Counted from the stretch's first letter, positions 25,796 through 36,043 are shown. The stretch is DNA of 64,000 bases from an uncultured Ulvibacter sp. (GCA_943789105.1 CALSSW010000003.1:124001-188000); one strand, 5' to 3'. Numbers and translations are program-made. Notes: a model not told the origin generated them from the sequence alone.

Positions 25796-26512
25796 TTACG
25801 ACCCTACAGAGCCATCAAAGTGTGCGATTACCGCTTCTATGGTATGTGCGTTTTTAACATCAAATTCACCAATTTTTGTGCGGCGTAATACAGATAGGTG
25901 CCCCCCATTGTTTAGGGCTTTTCCAAAATCATGTGCCAAAGACCTTATATACGTTCCCTTGCTACAGGCCACTCTAAAATGCACATCAGGGAGATTAATA
26001 CCGGTAATTTCAAAAATAGAGATATGTACCCTACGCTTTGGTATTTTTACTGTTTCTCCAGCTCGGGCATATTCATACAAGCGTTTTCCCTCTTTTTTTA
26101 AGGCAGAAAAAATAGGTGGTTGTTGCATTAGTTCACCCACAAATTGCTCACGAGCCTTATTAATAGCTTCTTGTGTAATACCAGCAATATCAAACCTTTG
26201 GTCAATGTCTGTTTCCAGATCATGACTTGGTGTTGTACCCCCAAGAGTAATAGTACCTGTATACTCTTTATGTAGTGCCTGGTATTTTTCTATTTTTTTG
26301 GTGAATTTACCAGTGCACAGAATTAGTAATCCACTAGCCAAAGGGTCTAGTGTCCCGGCATGGCCAACTTTTATTTTTTTGATATCAAAACCTCTGCGTA
26401 TAAGCCATCTTAATTTGTTTACTACTTGAAAGGAAGTCCAGCCGAGGGGCTTGTCTATTAAAAGTACTTGTCCTGTTTGGTAATCTTGTTGTTGTAGTTT
26501 GCCTAGATCCAT
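25796..26512 (-). CDS. truB: tRNA pseudouridine(55) synthase TruB
   Basis: This 238-residue synthase makes the T-loop pseudouridine 55 in tRNA. The catalytic motif is in KVGHAGTLDPLASGLLILCTG, containing the essential aspartate, with LLIDKPLGWTSFQVVNKLR near the N-terminus and ACSKGTYIRSLAHDFG in the C-terminal half. It is the last gene of a minus-strand cluster ftsX-DUF3098-uppP-truB that is recurrent in Bacteroidota. Only nine bases separate it from uppP. Confidence 0.96.
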   Translation of the reverse strand: MDLGKLQQQDYQTGQVLLIDKPLGWTSFQVVNKLRWLIRRGFDIKKIKVGHAGTLDPLASGLLILCTGKFTKKIEKYQALHKEYTGTITLGGTTPSHDLETDIDQRFDIAGITQEAINKAREQFVGELMQQPPIFSALKKEGKRLYEYARAGETVKIPKRRVHISIFEITGINLPDVHFRVACSKGTYIRSLAHDFGKALNNGGHLSVLRRTKIGEFDVKNAHTIEAVIAHFDGSVGS

Positions 26513-26521
26513 GTTTTGTAT

Positions 26522-27316
26522 TTAACTGTATAAACCAAAACCAATGGCAAGGAGCCCTACCAACACACAATAGATAGAAAAGTAAGACAGTTTACTTTTT
26601 TTCACAAGTTTAATCATCCAGGTGCAAGCAACAAGGCCACTTATAAAGGCCGCGATAAAACCAATACCTAGTGTGGTAAAGTTGGTGGCCTCTGTGGTTA
26701 GTTTTCCGCCCAGTATATCTTTGGCAATTTTTCCAAAGATTAACGGAATTACCATTAAAAAAGAGAATCGCGCCGCTTTACTTTTATCATTACCCAGAAG
26801 TACAGAGCAAGAGATGGTAGCTCCACTTCTAGAGATGCCAGGCAGCATAGCTGCCGCCTGAGATAGTCCAATAATAAGGGCATTTTTAAACGTAACTGGT
26901 TTACCGGTGTTTTTCGATCTATCTGCCAACCACAAAAGCAGCGCAGTAACGAGTAGCATAAATCCTACAAAGGCTATGTTACCTCCAAAAAAGGATTCTA
27001 ATTCTTCTTCAAAAAGCAATCCCACCACTACGGCAGGGAGCATAGAAATTATAATTTTTGACACAAATTGTGTCTCTTCGTTCCAAGAAAATTGTAATAG
27101 CGAAGTACTAATTTCAATAATGTCTTTTCTAAAAACCACTATGGTGCTTAAAGCTGTTGCAAAGTGAAGTATTACTGTAAAAAGAAGACTTTCCTCTGGG
27201 ATAGTGTTGTCTCCTAAAATAGCCTTTCCCAGTTCTAGGTGACCACTTGAAGAAACAGGTAAAAATTCTGTAAAGCCTTGGATTATTCCAAGAATAATAG
27301 CATCTATTACGTCCAT
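26522..27316 (-). CDS. uppP: Undecaprenyl-diphosphatase UppP (BacA)
   Basis: A 264-residue membrane enzyme that dephosphorylates undecaprenyl pyrophosphate to recycle the lipid carrier for peptidoglycan and glycan synthesis. The family motifs are present: GIIQGFTEFLPVSSSGHLELG near the N-terminus and PGISRSGATISCSVLLG in the second half, both contributing to the active site. About eight transmembrane segments are visible. The length is normal. It overlaps no neighbour and lies directly beside the DUF3098 gene. Confidence 0.96.
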   Translation of the reverse strand: MDVIDAIILGIIQGFTEFLPVSSSGHLELGKAILGDNTIPEESLLFTVILHFATALSTIVVFRKDIIEISTSLLQFSWNEETQFVSKIIISMLPAVVVGLLFEEELESFFGGNIAFVGFMLLVTALLLWLADRSKNTGKPVTFKNALIIGLSQAAAMLPGISRSGATISCSVLLGNDKSKAARFSFLMVIPLIFGKIAKDILGGKLTTEATNFTTLGIGFIAAFISGLVACTWMIKLVKKSKLSYFSIYCVLVGLLAIGFGLYS

Positions 27317-27574
27317 TTATTTCTTTTTTCTAGTATCTAGTAAAATGGCATACACCTCAACTCCAAAGCCAATCAAAATAAGTGCAGGTGCAAGACGGAT
27401 GCGTCTCCAGTTGTAAATTTCAGGATTAAATACTGCAGGGTCATTACTTCCTCCTCCAGACATTAATATAAAGCCTAAGGCAATTAGCCCAGCTCCTATT
27501 GCCATAAAAATATAATTTTTACGTTCAAAAATAAAATCCGCTTTGGCGATTTGTTTTCGTTTTTTTTCTCCCAT
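27317..27574 (-). CDS. DUF3098 small membrane protein
   Basis: An 85-residue protein with two transmembrane segments (about 22-40 and 60-78) and a basic N-terminus (MGEKKRKQIAKADFIF). It fits DUF3098, a Bacteroidota family regularly found between ftsX and uppP. Between the segments lies GGGSNDPAVFNPEIYNWRR. The function is unknown; its conserved place suggests a link to division or envelope lipid-carrier recycling. It abuts uppP with no gap. Confidence 0.82.
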   Translation of the reverse strand: MGEKKRKQIAKADFIFERKNYIFMAIGAGLIALGFILMSGGGSNDPAVFNPEIYNWRRIRLAPALILIGFGVEVYAILLDTRKKK

Positions 27575-27735
27575 AATAGTGTCTAAAGAGTAGGGTAATA
27601 TTTAAAGGTTATCTAAATTAATAACAAAGGTAGGGAATTAAAATTCTGTGAAAATTATTTCATCACCCAAACCTAATTGTGAAATATGGTTGCTTTTAAA
27701 GCGAGTCCTACAAATATTAAATAACTCCAATAGCT

Positions 27736-28614
27736 TTAGTAATATAGCTCATCGGTTTTTAAATTTAAAAAGCGCTGTGTAGCAAAATAAGTACTTATCC
27801 ATGAAATGAATAAACCCATCAAAAACACAAACCCAAACAAGCTCCCTAGCATTATTTTGTCACTCAATAGTTCAAGATCTGGAAAGCTTTTGTCACTGTA
27901 GTACATCACACCTGCCATGCCCCAGATGGCCAAAAAGGCCCCAATAGCACCAAGGCGTAAACTCCTTAAGATAAAAGGCAGCCTAATAAAGCGTTTTGTA
28001 GCCCCTACCATTTGCATGGTTTTTATGGTAAATCTCTTTGAATAGACAGACAACCTTATAGAACTGTTAATTAAAAGTATGGCAATGATTAAAAATACCC
28101 CTGCAGTAACCATAACCCAGAAGCTAATTTTGGTAATATTATCTGTGAGTTTTTCTATTAGGGGTTTGTCGTAGACTACATCATCTATAAAATCTTTGTT
28201 TTTAAGTTGTGTTACAATGGCTTCAATTTTTTGCGGTGTAACAAATTTTGCCAGTAAACGCACATCGATACTGTTTTGTAATGGGTTGTCACCAAGGTAC
28301 TCCATAAAATCTTCGCCAATGGTAGCGCTGTGCTGCTGTGCGGCCTGCTCTTTTGTAACGTAGATTGCTTCTTTTGTAAAATCTGCTAGGGCTAGACTTT
28401 GTTTTAGTTGAGTTATTTCTGCTTCTTTGGCACTGTCTTTTAAAAACACCACAAGAGGAATTTGTTCCTTGAAATAGTCACCAACCTTTTGGCTATTTAA
28501 TACCAATAGCCCGAGAAGCCCTAGTAAAAACAATACCAAAGAGATGCTCAGAACTACCGAAAAATAGGATGAAATTAATCTGCGTTTCTGAAATGTTTCA
28601 AAAGAGGATGCCAT
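27736..28614 (-). CDS. ftsX: Cell-division protein FtsX
   Basis: A 292-residue permease-like protein with four transmembrane segments: one near the N-terminus (about 19-39), then a periplasmic domain of about 130 residues, then three towards the C-terminus. The segment SVYSKRFTIKTMQMVGATKRFIRLPF is typical of FtsX. FtsX pairs with the ATPase FtsE and activates peptidoglycan hydrolases at the septum; ftsE is not adjacent here, which is normal in Bacteroidota. It is the first gene of the minus-strand cluster. Confidence 0.93.
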   Translation of the reverse strand: MASSFETFQKRRLISSYFSVVLSISLVLFLLGLLGLLVLNSQKVGDYFKEQIPLVVFLKDSAKEAEITQLKQSLALADFTKEAIYVTKEQAAQQHSATIGEDFMEYLGDNPLQNSIDVRLLAKFVTPQKIEAIVTQLKNKDFIDDVVYDKPLIEKLTDNITKISFWVMVTAGVFLIIAILLINSSIRLSVYSKRFTIKTMQMVGATKRFIRLPFILRSLRLGAIGAFLAIWGMAGVMYYSDKSFPDLELLSDKIMLGSLFGFVFLMGLFISWISTYFATQRFLNLKTDELYY

Positions 28615-28747
28615 AGAGGTATAACTAGAATTGAACGTATTTGTTGTGCAGTAAAAATACGAAATTCATTGAAACACAAGGTATGACTTTACTGTTTTTA
28701 AGCATTGCTTGGCTTTAATTTGTATTTCAAGTTTTGGCCTTGGTATC

Positions 28748-28778
28748 TTGAGCAATTCGGACAATAGATGTAAATTTG
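28748..28778 (+). promoter_or_regulatory. leuS promoter (TTG-N20-TAAATTTG)
   Basis: TTG at 28748-28750 and TAAATTTG at 28771-28778 are separated by 20 bases, close to the consensus spacing of 19. The leuS ATG at 28800 follows about 21 bases after the -7 box. Confidence 0.65.
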
Positions 28779-28799
28779 TTAATCATAAACTCAGGATCG

Positions 28800-31662
28800 A
28801 TGAGCAAGTATCATTTTAATGAAATTGAAGCCAAATGGCAAAAGCATTGGGCAGATAACGGAACCTTCCATGCATCTAATGAAAGTCAAAAGCCAAAGTA
28901 CTATGTACTTGATATGTTCCCTTACCCCTCTGGTGCTGGATTGCATGTTGGTCACCCTCTAGGGTATATTGCCAGTGATGTATATGCGAGATACAAACGC
29001 CATAAAGGGTTTAATGTACTACACCCCCAGGGCTATGATTCTTTTGGGTTGCCCGCAGAGCAGTATGCCATTCAAACAGGACAGCATCCAGCGCAGACCA
29101 CACAAGTAAATATAGAGGGCGGGGTAGATAATCAATCAAATACCATTACAGGATACAGAAAACAGTTAGATAACATCGGTTTTTCTTATGATTGGAGCAG
29201 AGAGGTGCGTACCTCAAATCCAGCATACTACAAGTGGACGCAATGGATTTTCACCAAACTCTTTGACAGCTGGTATTGTAAAACCAGTGACAAAGCGCGC
29301 AGTATTTCTTCCTTAGTTGCTATTTTCAAAAAAGATGGAAACGCAAATAGTTAAGGCTGTATGCGATGATGAGATTGCACTATTTACAGCAAACCAATGG
29401 GCTGGATTTTCTTATGAAACACAACAGCAAATACTTTTAGGGTACCGATTAACCTACTTGGCAGAAACCGAAGTAAATTGGTGTGCAGAGCTAGGAACCG
29501 TGTTGGCCAATGATGAAATAGTAAATGGTGTAAGTGAAAGAGGAGGCTATGCCGTGGTCCGCAAAAAAATGAAGCAATGGAGCATGCGTATTTCTGCATA
29601 CGCAGAACGCCTGTTACAAGATATAGACACTTTGCAGTGGAGTGAATCTATTAAAGAAACACAGCGCAATTGGATTGGAAAATCTGTAGGAGCGACAGTT
29701 GTTTTTAATGTAAAAGGACACGAGGTAAAAATACCAGTGTTTACCACACGGCCAGACACTATATTTGGTGTAAGCTTTATGACTTTGGCCCCAGAGCATG
29801 AGTTGGTGGCGGCACTTACCACTCCAGATCAAAAACAAGCCGTTGATGCTTATGTAAAGGCCACAGCAAAAAGAAGTGAGCGTGAGCGTATGGCAGATGT
29901 AAAAACCATAAGTGGTGTTTTTACAGGAGCATATGCCCAGCACCCATTTTCAAAACAACCCATCCAAATTTGGATTGGAGACTATGTTTTGGCAGGCTAT
30001 GGGACAGGAGCTGTCATGGCTGTACCCTGCGGAGATCAGAGAGATTATGATTTTGCCAAACATTTTGATTTGCCAATCCCTAATGTTTTTCAAAATGCAG
30101 ATATAAGCGAGCTTGCCTTTACCGATAAAGACACAGCCGTAATTACTAACAGTGATTTTTTAGATGGCTTATCTTATAAAAAAGCGGTAAAGCTTGCTAT
30201 TTATGAGTTAGAAAAAATAGGTGCTGGTGCCGGCAAGACAAATTATAGGCTTCGTGATGCGGTGTTTTCTAGACAGCGTTATTGGGGAGAACCCTTTCCG
30301 GTGTATTATAAAGACGGCTTGCCGCAAACCATAGCGGTAGAGCACTTACCTATCCAGCTTCCAAAGATTGAAAAATACCTTCCCACAGAAACGGGAGAGC
30401 CGCCCCTAGGGCGGGCAGATATTTGGGCCTGGGATGCTCAAAAATGTGCCGTAGTAAGTAACAATCTCATAGATAACCAAAATGTATTTCCGTTGGAGCT
30501 AAACACCATGCCAGGATGGGCTGGGAGTAGCTGGTATTTCTTTAGATACATGGAAAAGGCAGACAGACCTGCGGTCTTTGCAAGCCAAAAAGCCCTAGAT
30601 TATTGGCAAAATGTTGACTTGTATATTGGAGGTAGTGAACACGGTACAGGCCATTTATTATACAGCCGATTTTGGGTTAAGTTTTTATATGATTTGCAGC
30701 ACGTACCAGTTAAAGAACCCTTCAAAAAAATGATCAACCAAGGGATGATTTTGGGAGAGAGTGCTTTTGTATATAGGGTGGTTGGAGAGAATAAATTTGT
30801 TTCCAAGAGCAAAGCACAGGGGTATACCACACAACCCGTACACGCAGATGTGTCTTTTGTTAACACCTCCAATGAGCTTGATATTCAGGCCTTTAAAAAC
30901 TGGCGCGTTGAATTTAAAAATGCCGAGTTTGAATTAGAAGATGATGGCAGTTTTAAAGTGGGCCGCGAGATTGAAAAAATGTCTAAGTCAAAATATAATG
31001 TGGTAAATCCAGATGATATTTGCAGTCAATATGGCGCAGATACCCTGCGTATGTATGAGATGTTTTTGGGACCACTAGAACAAGCAAAACCTTGGAGTAC
31101 TGCAGGTATTTCTGGGGTGCATAGTTTCTTGAAAAAACTATGGCGTTTGTTTCATTTAGGTACAGATGAGGTTTTTAATGTTTCTCAGACTCCAGCAAGT
31201 AAGGATGCTTTAAAGGTGCTGCATAAAACCATAAAAAAAGTAGAGGATGATATTGAGAATTTCAGTTTTAACACCTCGGTTTCTACTTTTATGATTGCCG
31301 TAAATGAGCTTACAGCTCAAAAGTGCAACAGTAAAGAAATTCTAGAACCTTTAACGGTTTTAATTTCACCATATGCACCTCACATTGCAGAGGAATTGTG
31401 GAGTAAATTAGGACACCAAGACAGTATTTCTGGGGCCGGGTTTCCAGTTTTTGACCCAAGCCATTTGGTGGAAAGCAGTAAAGAATACCCAATTTCTTTT
31501 AACGGTAAAATGCGTTTTAAAATGGAACTACCACTAGATATGTCTAAAGAGGAAATAGAAACTGCTGTGATGACAAATCCAAAAACCATACAGCAACTAG
31601 ATGGGCGTGTACCTAAAAAAGTAATTGTAGTTCCTGGAAAGATTATTAATATTGTAGGATAA
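28800..31662 (+). pseudogene. leuS: Leucyl-tRNA synthetase with apparent one-base frameshift near 29349
   Basis: Class I leucyl-tRNA synthetase, which charges tRNA-Leu. The first part (from ATG at 28800) holds the HIGH-type motif ([14 protein letters not shown]) and runs to a TAA at 29352-29354. The rest continues without a gap in the next frame to 31662, with the editing domain (TTRPDTIFGVSFMTLAPEH), catalytic motif EIEKMSKSKYN at 30976-30990 and a long insertion before it. Removing one base near 29349 joins FKKDGNAN to VKAVCDDE and gives 953 residues, a normal length. Nothing else is damaged. A sequencing error or recent mutation is likelier than decay, because the enzyme is essential and no second copy is seen here. 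Confidence 0.9.
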
Positions 31663-31714
31663 AAAAATAGCACGCTTTTTGCAGGATACTATATAATTAA
31701 AATTACAAATTATT

Positions 31715-32404
31715 ATGATGGGATATTATATCGTTGCGGGACTTATCTTTTTGGCGAGTTCTTATATTAGCAAGAAATTAAAAAGCAAGTTTAAACACTA
31801 TTCTGAAATACAGTTAAAAAATGGCATGAGTGGCAGAGAAATTGCCGAAAAAATGCTTGCAGATAACTCAATTACAGACGTAGATGTAATTAGTGTTAGT
31901 GGTCAATTAACAGATCATTATAACCCCAAAAATAAAACTGTAAATTTAAGTGAATCTGTATACAATCAGAGAAATGCGGCAGCGGCAGCTGTTGCAGCTC
32001 ATGAAGTTGGTCATGCCGTGCAGCATGCCACAGCCTATAGCTGGCTTACCCTAAGAAGTAAAATTGTACCTGCCGTTGGCATTGCAAGTAAGTTGTCAAA
32101 CATTGTTATAATGATTGGTCTGGTGCTCTCTGGTACGGGATCTATTTTTGGCACTAATATATTTCTATTAGGGATTGTTTTATTTGCAATAACCACTGCT
32201 TTTTCTATCATTACCCTACCCGTAGAGTATGACGCAAGTAATCGCGCCTTGGCCTGGCTTGAAAAAGAGCGCATCGTAACTCAACAAGAATTAGCCGGCT
32301 CAAAAGATGCTTTAAAATGGGCAGCTAGAACCTATTTAGTAGCCGCTTTAGGATCTTTGGCAACCTTGCTATATTTTATAATGATGTTTCTAAGCAGAAG
32401 GTAA
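31715..32404 (+). CDS. Zinc metallopeptidase, YugP/neutral membrane type
   Basis: A 229-residue inner-membrane protein. An N-terminal transmembrane segment is followed by a zinc-binding HEVGHAVQH motif (near residue 93, in AAVAAHEVGHAVQHATAY) and then two or three further membrane segments. This fits the YugP/DUF neutral zinc metallopeptidase family. Its substrates are unknown, and it may process membrane proteins. An ATG at 31715 is followed by a second at 31718; either could be used. Confidence 0.88.
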   Translation: MMGYYIVAGLIFLASSYISKKLKSKFKHYSEIQLKNGMSGREIAEKMLADNSITDVDVISVSGQLTDHYNPKNKTVNLSESVYNQRNAAAAAVAAHEVGHAVQHATAYSWLTLRSKIVPAVGIASKLSNIVIMIGLVLSGTGSIFGTNIFLLGIVLFAITTAFSIITLPVEYDASNRALAWLEKERIVTQQELAGSKDALKWAARTYLVAALGSLATLLYFIMMFLSRR

Positions 32405-32439
32405 TCAAGCAAAGTATCTTGTCACATTTAAAAAAAATC

Positions 32440-33810
32440 TTAGCCTACCACATTCATTGGGTTGTAACCCAAATACGGTACTTTGGTTTCTGTAAAGTGA
32501 ATGCCAAACTCTTGCAACTCTTTTAGAATTGGCTCATACACCTCTTTGTTTAGCGGTAATTGTACACCAGGGGTTGTAATTTCTTTATTTAATATTCTAA
32601 GGGCTGCAATAGCAACGGGCAAACCAACAGTTTTTGCCATTGCAGTGTAGTATTGATCATCGCCAATGGCAACCATCTTACTATCTATTTGGTATTTTTT
32701 ACCCTCTAGTTCATAGCCAAACTTATGGTACATAACAATCATGTCCTTATCTTCTGGAGCCAAACTCCAGCTATCCATTAGTATTTTTTGTAGTCCTTGT
32801 GCAGGTGTAGCATCTTTGATACCAAGGGTCTTGGTTGGGTTTAAAATGTCAAGAACTTCAATTTTATTCCACATTAAATCATCTTGGTCAATTTTAAGGC
32901 TATGTCTTAACTTTAGCTCAACACTATCTGTGGGTGAATAGGGTAAAAAGCTGTTTACAAATTCACGATAGCTTAAGTTTTCTGAGTTTGGGATGGTATA
33001 GGTGTCATCTGTCATGCCAAGATGTACAAACATATTCCAGGCCTTGCTAAATCCAACCTTGCGGATGGTTCCTCTGTAGAGGGTGAGAATATCTTCAAGG
33101 CCATATACACTTTGATACTTTAGGCTATTTCTATTTGCATATACCTCAAACTTTCCATAGCCTTCAACTTCAATAAATTCTGTTCTTCTAAAAAGCCTAT
33201 TGTATGGTATGTATTTATATTTTCCTTCTTGTATAAACTCTGCTGCACCTCCTTGACCTGCCAATACGACATTGCGAGGATTCCAGGTAAATTTATAATT
33301 CCAAAGGTTGTTGTCACTCTGGGGAGCAACGAGACCTCCTGTAAAACTCTCAAACAAGAGCATTTTGCCTCCTTTGTCTTTTATGCTATCTATAACCTGC
33401 ATGGCGCTCATATGATCAATGCCAGGATCTAGCCCAATCTCGTTCATAAACACAAGTCCTTTTTCTTTAGCCACCTGATCTAGTTGCTGCATATCATCAC
33501 TAATATAAGAGGCTGTAACCAGGTGCTTTCCATAAGAAATACAATCACGAGCTACCTCTATATGAAAACGAGCAGGAAGCATAGAGATAACAATGTCACT
33601 GTCTTTAACTGCCTGTTTTCGCTGCTGGTGATCAAAAACATCTAACAAAATACCGCGCCCATTAGGATGACCACTGGTAAGCTTTTGTGCATTTTCAACA
33701 TTGATGTCTCCAATGGTCAAGAATAAATTTTCTGCGGCACTTTTGTCTAATAAGTACTTAATTAAACTTGTTGCAGAGCGACCGGCGCCTATAATTAATA
33801 TGTTTCTCAT
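32440..33810 (-). CDS. Saccharopine dehydrogenase family protein
   Basis: A 456-residue protein. The N-terminal Rossmann domain starts MRNILIIGAGRSATSLIKYLL, with the GxGxxxxS loop for NAD(P). A catalytic region follows, with MNEIGLDPGIDHMSAMQVID in the middle, as in saccharopine dehydrogenase and lysine-ketoglutarate-reductase-type proteins. Such proteins either work in lysine breakdown or, in other lineages, in carboxynorspermidine synthesis. The exact reaction is not certain; no second lysine-degradation gene adjoins, though a glutaryl-CoA-dehydrogenase-like gene is present at 52219-53397. A palindromic element lies before the start. Confidence 0.86.
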   Translation of the reverse strand: MRNILIIGAGRSATSLIKYLLDKSAAENLFLTIGDINVENAQKLTSGHPNGRGILLDVFDHQQRKQAVKDSDIVISMLPARFHIEVARDCISYGKHLVTASYISDDMQQLDQVAKEKGLVFMNEIGLDPGIDHMSAMQVIDSIKDKGGKMLLFESFTGGLVAPQSDNNLWNYKFTWNPRNVVLAGQGGAAEFIQEGKYKYIPYNRLFRRTEFIEVEGYGKFEVYANRNSLKYQSVYGLEDILTLYRGTIRKVGFSKAWNMFVHLGMTDDTYTIPNSENLSYREFVNSFLPYSPTDSVELKLRHSLKIDQDDLMWNKIEVLDILNPTKTLGIKDATPAQGLQKILMDSWSLAPEDKDMIVMYHKFGYELEGKKYQIDSKMVAIGDDQYYTAMAKTVGLPVAIAALRILNKEITTPGVQLPLNKEVYEPILKELQEFGIHFTETKVPYLGYNPMNVVG

Positions 33811-33858
33811 CTATTTGGTTTTAATTATCTTTATACTGCTGTAAAGACATTCACGAAA

Positions 33859-33872
33859 GTACAAATTTGTAC
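33859..33872. promoter_or_regulatory. Perfect 14-bp palindrome in divergent promoter region
   Basis: GTACAAATTTGTAC is self-complementary and lies between the divergent saccharopine dehydrogenase (start 33810) and DUF423 (start 33881) genes, next to TACTTTCG on the minus strand, a near-consensus -7 box. It could be an operator, but the case is purely positional. Confidence 0.25.
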
Positions 33873-33880
33873 CATACACT

Positions 33881-34273
33881 ATGATAAAATACCATAAAAA
33901 TATACTGATAATTGCTTGCGTTTTGGCAATGCTTGCAATTGTAATGGGGGCTTTCGGTGCCCATGGTCTTAAGCCATTGATCTCCCCAGATTCATTGGCC
34001 GTTTTCCAGACGGGTGTGACCTACCAGATGTATCATGCACTGGCATTATTAGCAGTAGCATTGATTCCTGGATTAGAGACAAAAAAAGCACAGGGAGTAT
34101 CTAGGTTTTTTCTTTTTGGAACGTTCCTTTTTTCTGGCTCTTTATATTTTCTAGCTCTTAAAAGTGTGTTGCCATTTTCTGTTTCTTTTCTGTCGCCCGC
34201 AACTCCTGTTGGAGGCTTGCTCCTTATAGCAGGTTGGGCTTTATTGGTATACAGAATTATTAAAATGGAATAG
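33881..34273 (+). CDS. DUF423 small membrane protein (YgdD type)
   Basis: A 130-residue protein with four transmembrane segments. The early segment (IVMGAFGAHGLKPLISPDSLAVFQTGVTYQMYHALALLAV) carries the conserved GAFGAHGL and the MYHALAL core of DUF423. The family is widespread and its role is not known. The start codon lies 8 bases after a 14-bp palindrome. It is transcribed divergently from the saccharopine dehydrogenase gene and is followed by pckA on the same strand after 140 bases. Confidence 0.88.
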   Translation: MIKYHKNILIIACVLAMLAIVMGAFGAHGLKPLISPDSLAVFQTGVTYQMYHALALLAVALIPGLETKKAQGVSRFFLFGTFLFSGSLYFLALKSVLPFSVSFLSPATPVGGLLLIAGWALLVYRIIKME

Positions 34274-34384
34274 AATATTTTACACTGGCTTTAGGATTTA
34301 TATAAAACCAGTTGTGGGATAACTTATTAACACTCTCATTGGATAAATAAGGTGGTATAGTATTATTACTTGTATATGTTTTGT

Positions 34385-34392
34385 TACTTTTG
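34385..34392 (+). promoter_or_regulatory. -7 box upstream of pckA
   Basis: TACTTTTG matches TAnnTTTG and lies 21 bases before the pckA ATG. No TTG is at the ideal -33 spacing. Confidence 0.45.
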
Positions 34393-34413
34393 CCTCACAA
34401 CAATTAAAAAAGT

Positions 34414-36024
34414 ATGGCGGCTAGTAACCAAACTACAAACACGATTTCTATTGATACATACGGAATCAAAAACGCAAAAGTTAATTATCAGCTTTCTGCA
34501 AAACAACTACACCAACACTCATTACAAAAAGGACAGGCAAAACAAGCAGATAACGGCGCACTTGCAGTAAATACGGGTGAGTTCACCGGCCGTTCTCCCT
34601 TAGATCGGTTCATTGTTAAAGATGCTGTCACACAAGACAAAGTGTGGTGGGGAGCTATTAATATTCCTTTCGATGCAAATAAATTTGACGTATTGTATGA
34701 TAAGGTAACAAACTATCTCTCTCAAAAAGAAGTATATGTTCGTGATAGTTATGCTTGCGCAGATCCACAATACAAATTAAACATTCGGGTTATTAACGAG
34801 TATCCTTGGTCAAACATGTTTGCGTATAATATGTTTTTAAGACCCACTGAAAGCGAACTGGAAGGCTTCGACCCAGAATGGTTAATTGTAAATGCACCCG
34901 GGTTTATGGCAGATGCTGCTGTTGATGGAACACGGCAACACAATTTCGCAATTCTAAACTTTGAGAAGAAAATAGCTTTAATAGGGGGTACTGGATATAC
35001 AGGAGAAATTAAAAAAGGAATTTTTTCGGCTTTAAATTTCATCTTGCCAGTTTATAAAAACACATTGCCAATGCACTGCTCTGCTAATGTAGGAAGGGAC
35101 GGTCAAACGGCTATATTCTTTGGCTTATCTGGTACAGGAAAAACCACCCTCTCTGCAGATCCTCAACGAAGGCTAATTGGTGATGATGAACATGGTTGGA
35201 CCTCAGAAAACACTGTTTTTAACTTTGAGGGCGGTTGTTATGCAAAGGTGATTAATCTCTCCGCAGAAAACGAGCCAGACATCTTTAAGGCAATCAAATC
35301 TGGGGCAATTCTAGAAAATGTGATTTTGGATGACCAAGGAGCGGTAGATTATACAAACATCTCTATAACTCAAAACACACGTGTTAGTTATCCAATCACA
35401 CACATTGATAATATACAGGAGCCATCTTTAGGGAAAAATCCTAAAAATATATTTTTCTTAACGGCAGATGCCTTTGGTGTCTTACCTCCAATTGCAAAAC
35501 TAACCCCAGGACAAGCTGCCTATCATTTCATAAGTGGTTACACGGCAAAAGTGGCAGGCACAGAAGCAGGAGTTACAGAGCCTCAGCCAAGTTTCTCAGC
35601 ATGTTTTGGCGCACCATTTATGCCTTTACACCCAACAAAATATGCTGAAATGTTAAGTCAAAAAATGACCAAGGCAGGTGTAAATGTTTGGCTAGTAAAC
35701 ACCGGCTGGACAGGAGGCCCATATGGTGTTGGAACTAGAATGAAATTAAAGTATACACGCGCCATGATAACGGCCGCCATGGACGGCTCTTTAGATGCTG
35801 CCAATAAAGACAATTATCACGTTCACTCTGTCTTTGGATTAAACCAACCAAGGGTCTGCCCTAATGTGCCTTCACAGGTATTGAGTCCAAGAGGCACCTG
35901 GAATAATGACAAAGGGTATTATGAAACAGCCCACAAACTGGCGGCTTCCTTTAAAGTAAATTTCAAACAATTTGAGGAGTATGCTAGCAAAGAGATTCTA
36001 GAGGGTGCTCCTCCAAAAGGATAG
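34414..36024 (+). CDS. pckA: Phosphoenolpyruvate carboxykinase (ATP)
   Basis: A 536-residue enzyme that converts oxaloacetate and ATP to phosphoenolpyruvate, the entry to gluconeogenesis. Motifs: NTGEFTGRSPLDRF near the start, the P-loop FGLSGTGKTTLSAD in the middle, and DDEHGWTSENTVFNFEGGCYAK, which carries metal- and substrate-binding residues. Sequence length and order fit the ATP-dependent bacterial class (not the GTP class). It has a consensus -7 box before it and a strong terminator after it, so it forms its own unit. Confidence 0.97.
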   Translation: MAASNQTTNTISIDTYGIKNAKVNYQLSAKQLHQHSLQKGQAKQADNGALAVNTGEFTGRSPLDRFIVKDAVTQDKVWWGAINIPFDANKFDVLYDKVTNYLSQKEVYVRDSYACADPQYKLNIRVINEYPWSNMFAYNMFLRPTESELEGFDPEWLIVNAPGFMADAAVDGTRQHNFAILNFEKKIALIGGTGYTGEIKKGIFSALNFILPVYKNTLPMHCSANVGRDGQTAIFFGLSGTGKTTLSADPQRRLIGDDEHGWTSENTVFNFEGGCYAKVINLSAENEPDIFKAIKSGAILENVILDDQGAVDYTNISITQNTRVSYPITHIDNIQEPSLGKNPKNIFFLTADAFGVLPPIAKLTPGQAAYHFISGYTAKVAGTEAGVTEPQPSFSACFGAPFMPLHPTKYAEMLSQKMTKAGVNVWLVNTGWTGGPYGVGTRMKLKYTRAMITAAMDGSLDAANKDNYHVHSVFGLNQPRVCPNVPSQVLSPRGTWNNDKGYYETAHKLAASFKVNFKQFEEYASKEILEGAPPKG

Positions 36025-36043
36025 TAGAAAATTAGAAGAGCAT

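Noticed and set aside
29384..29943. Several minus-strand open frames opposite leuS
   Set aside because: They are shadows of a confident coding region and have no independent support.
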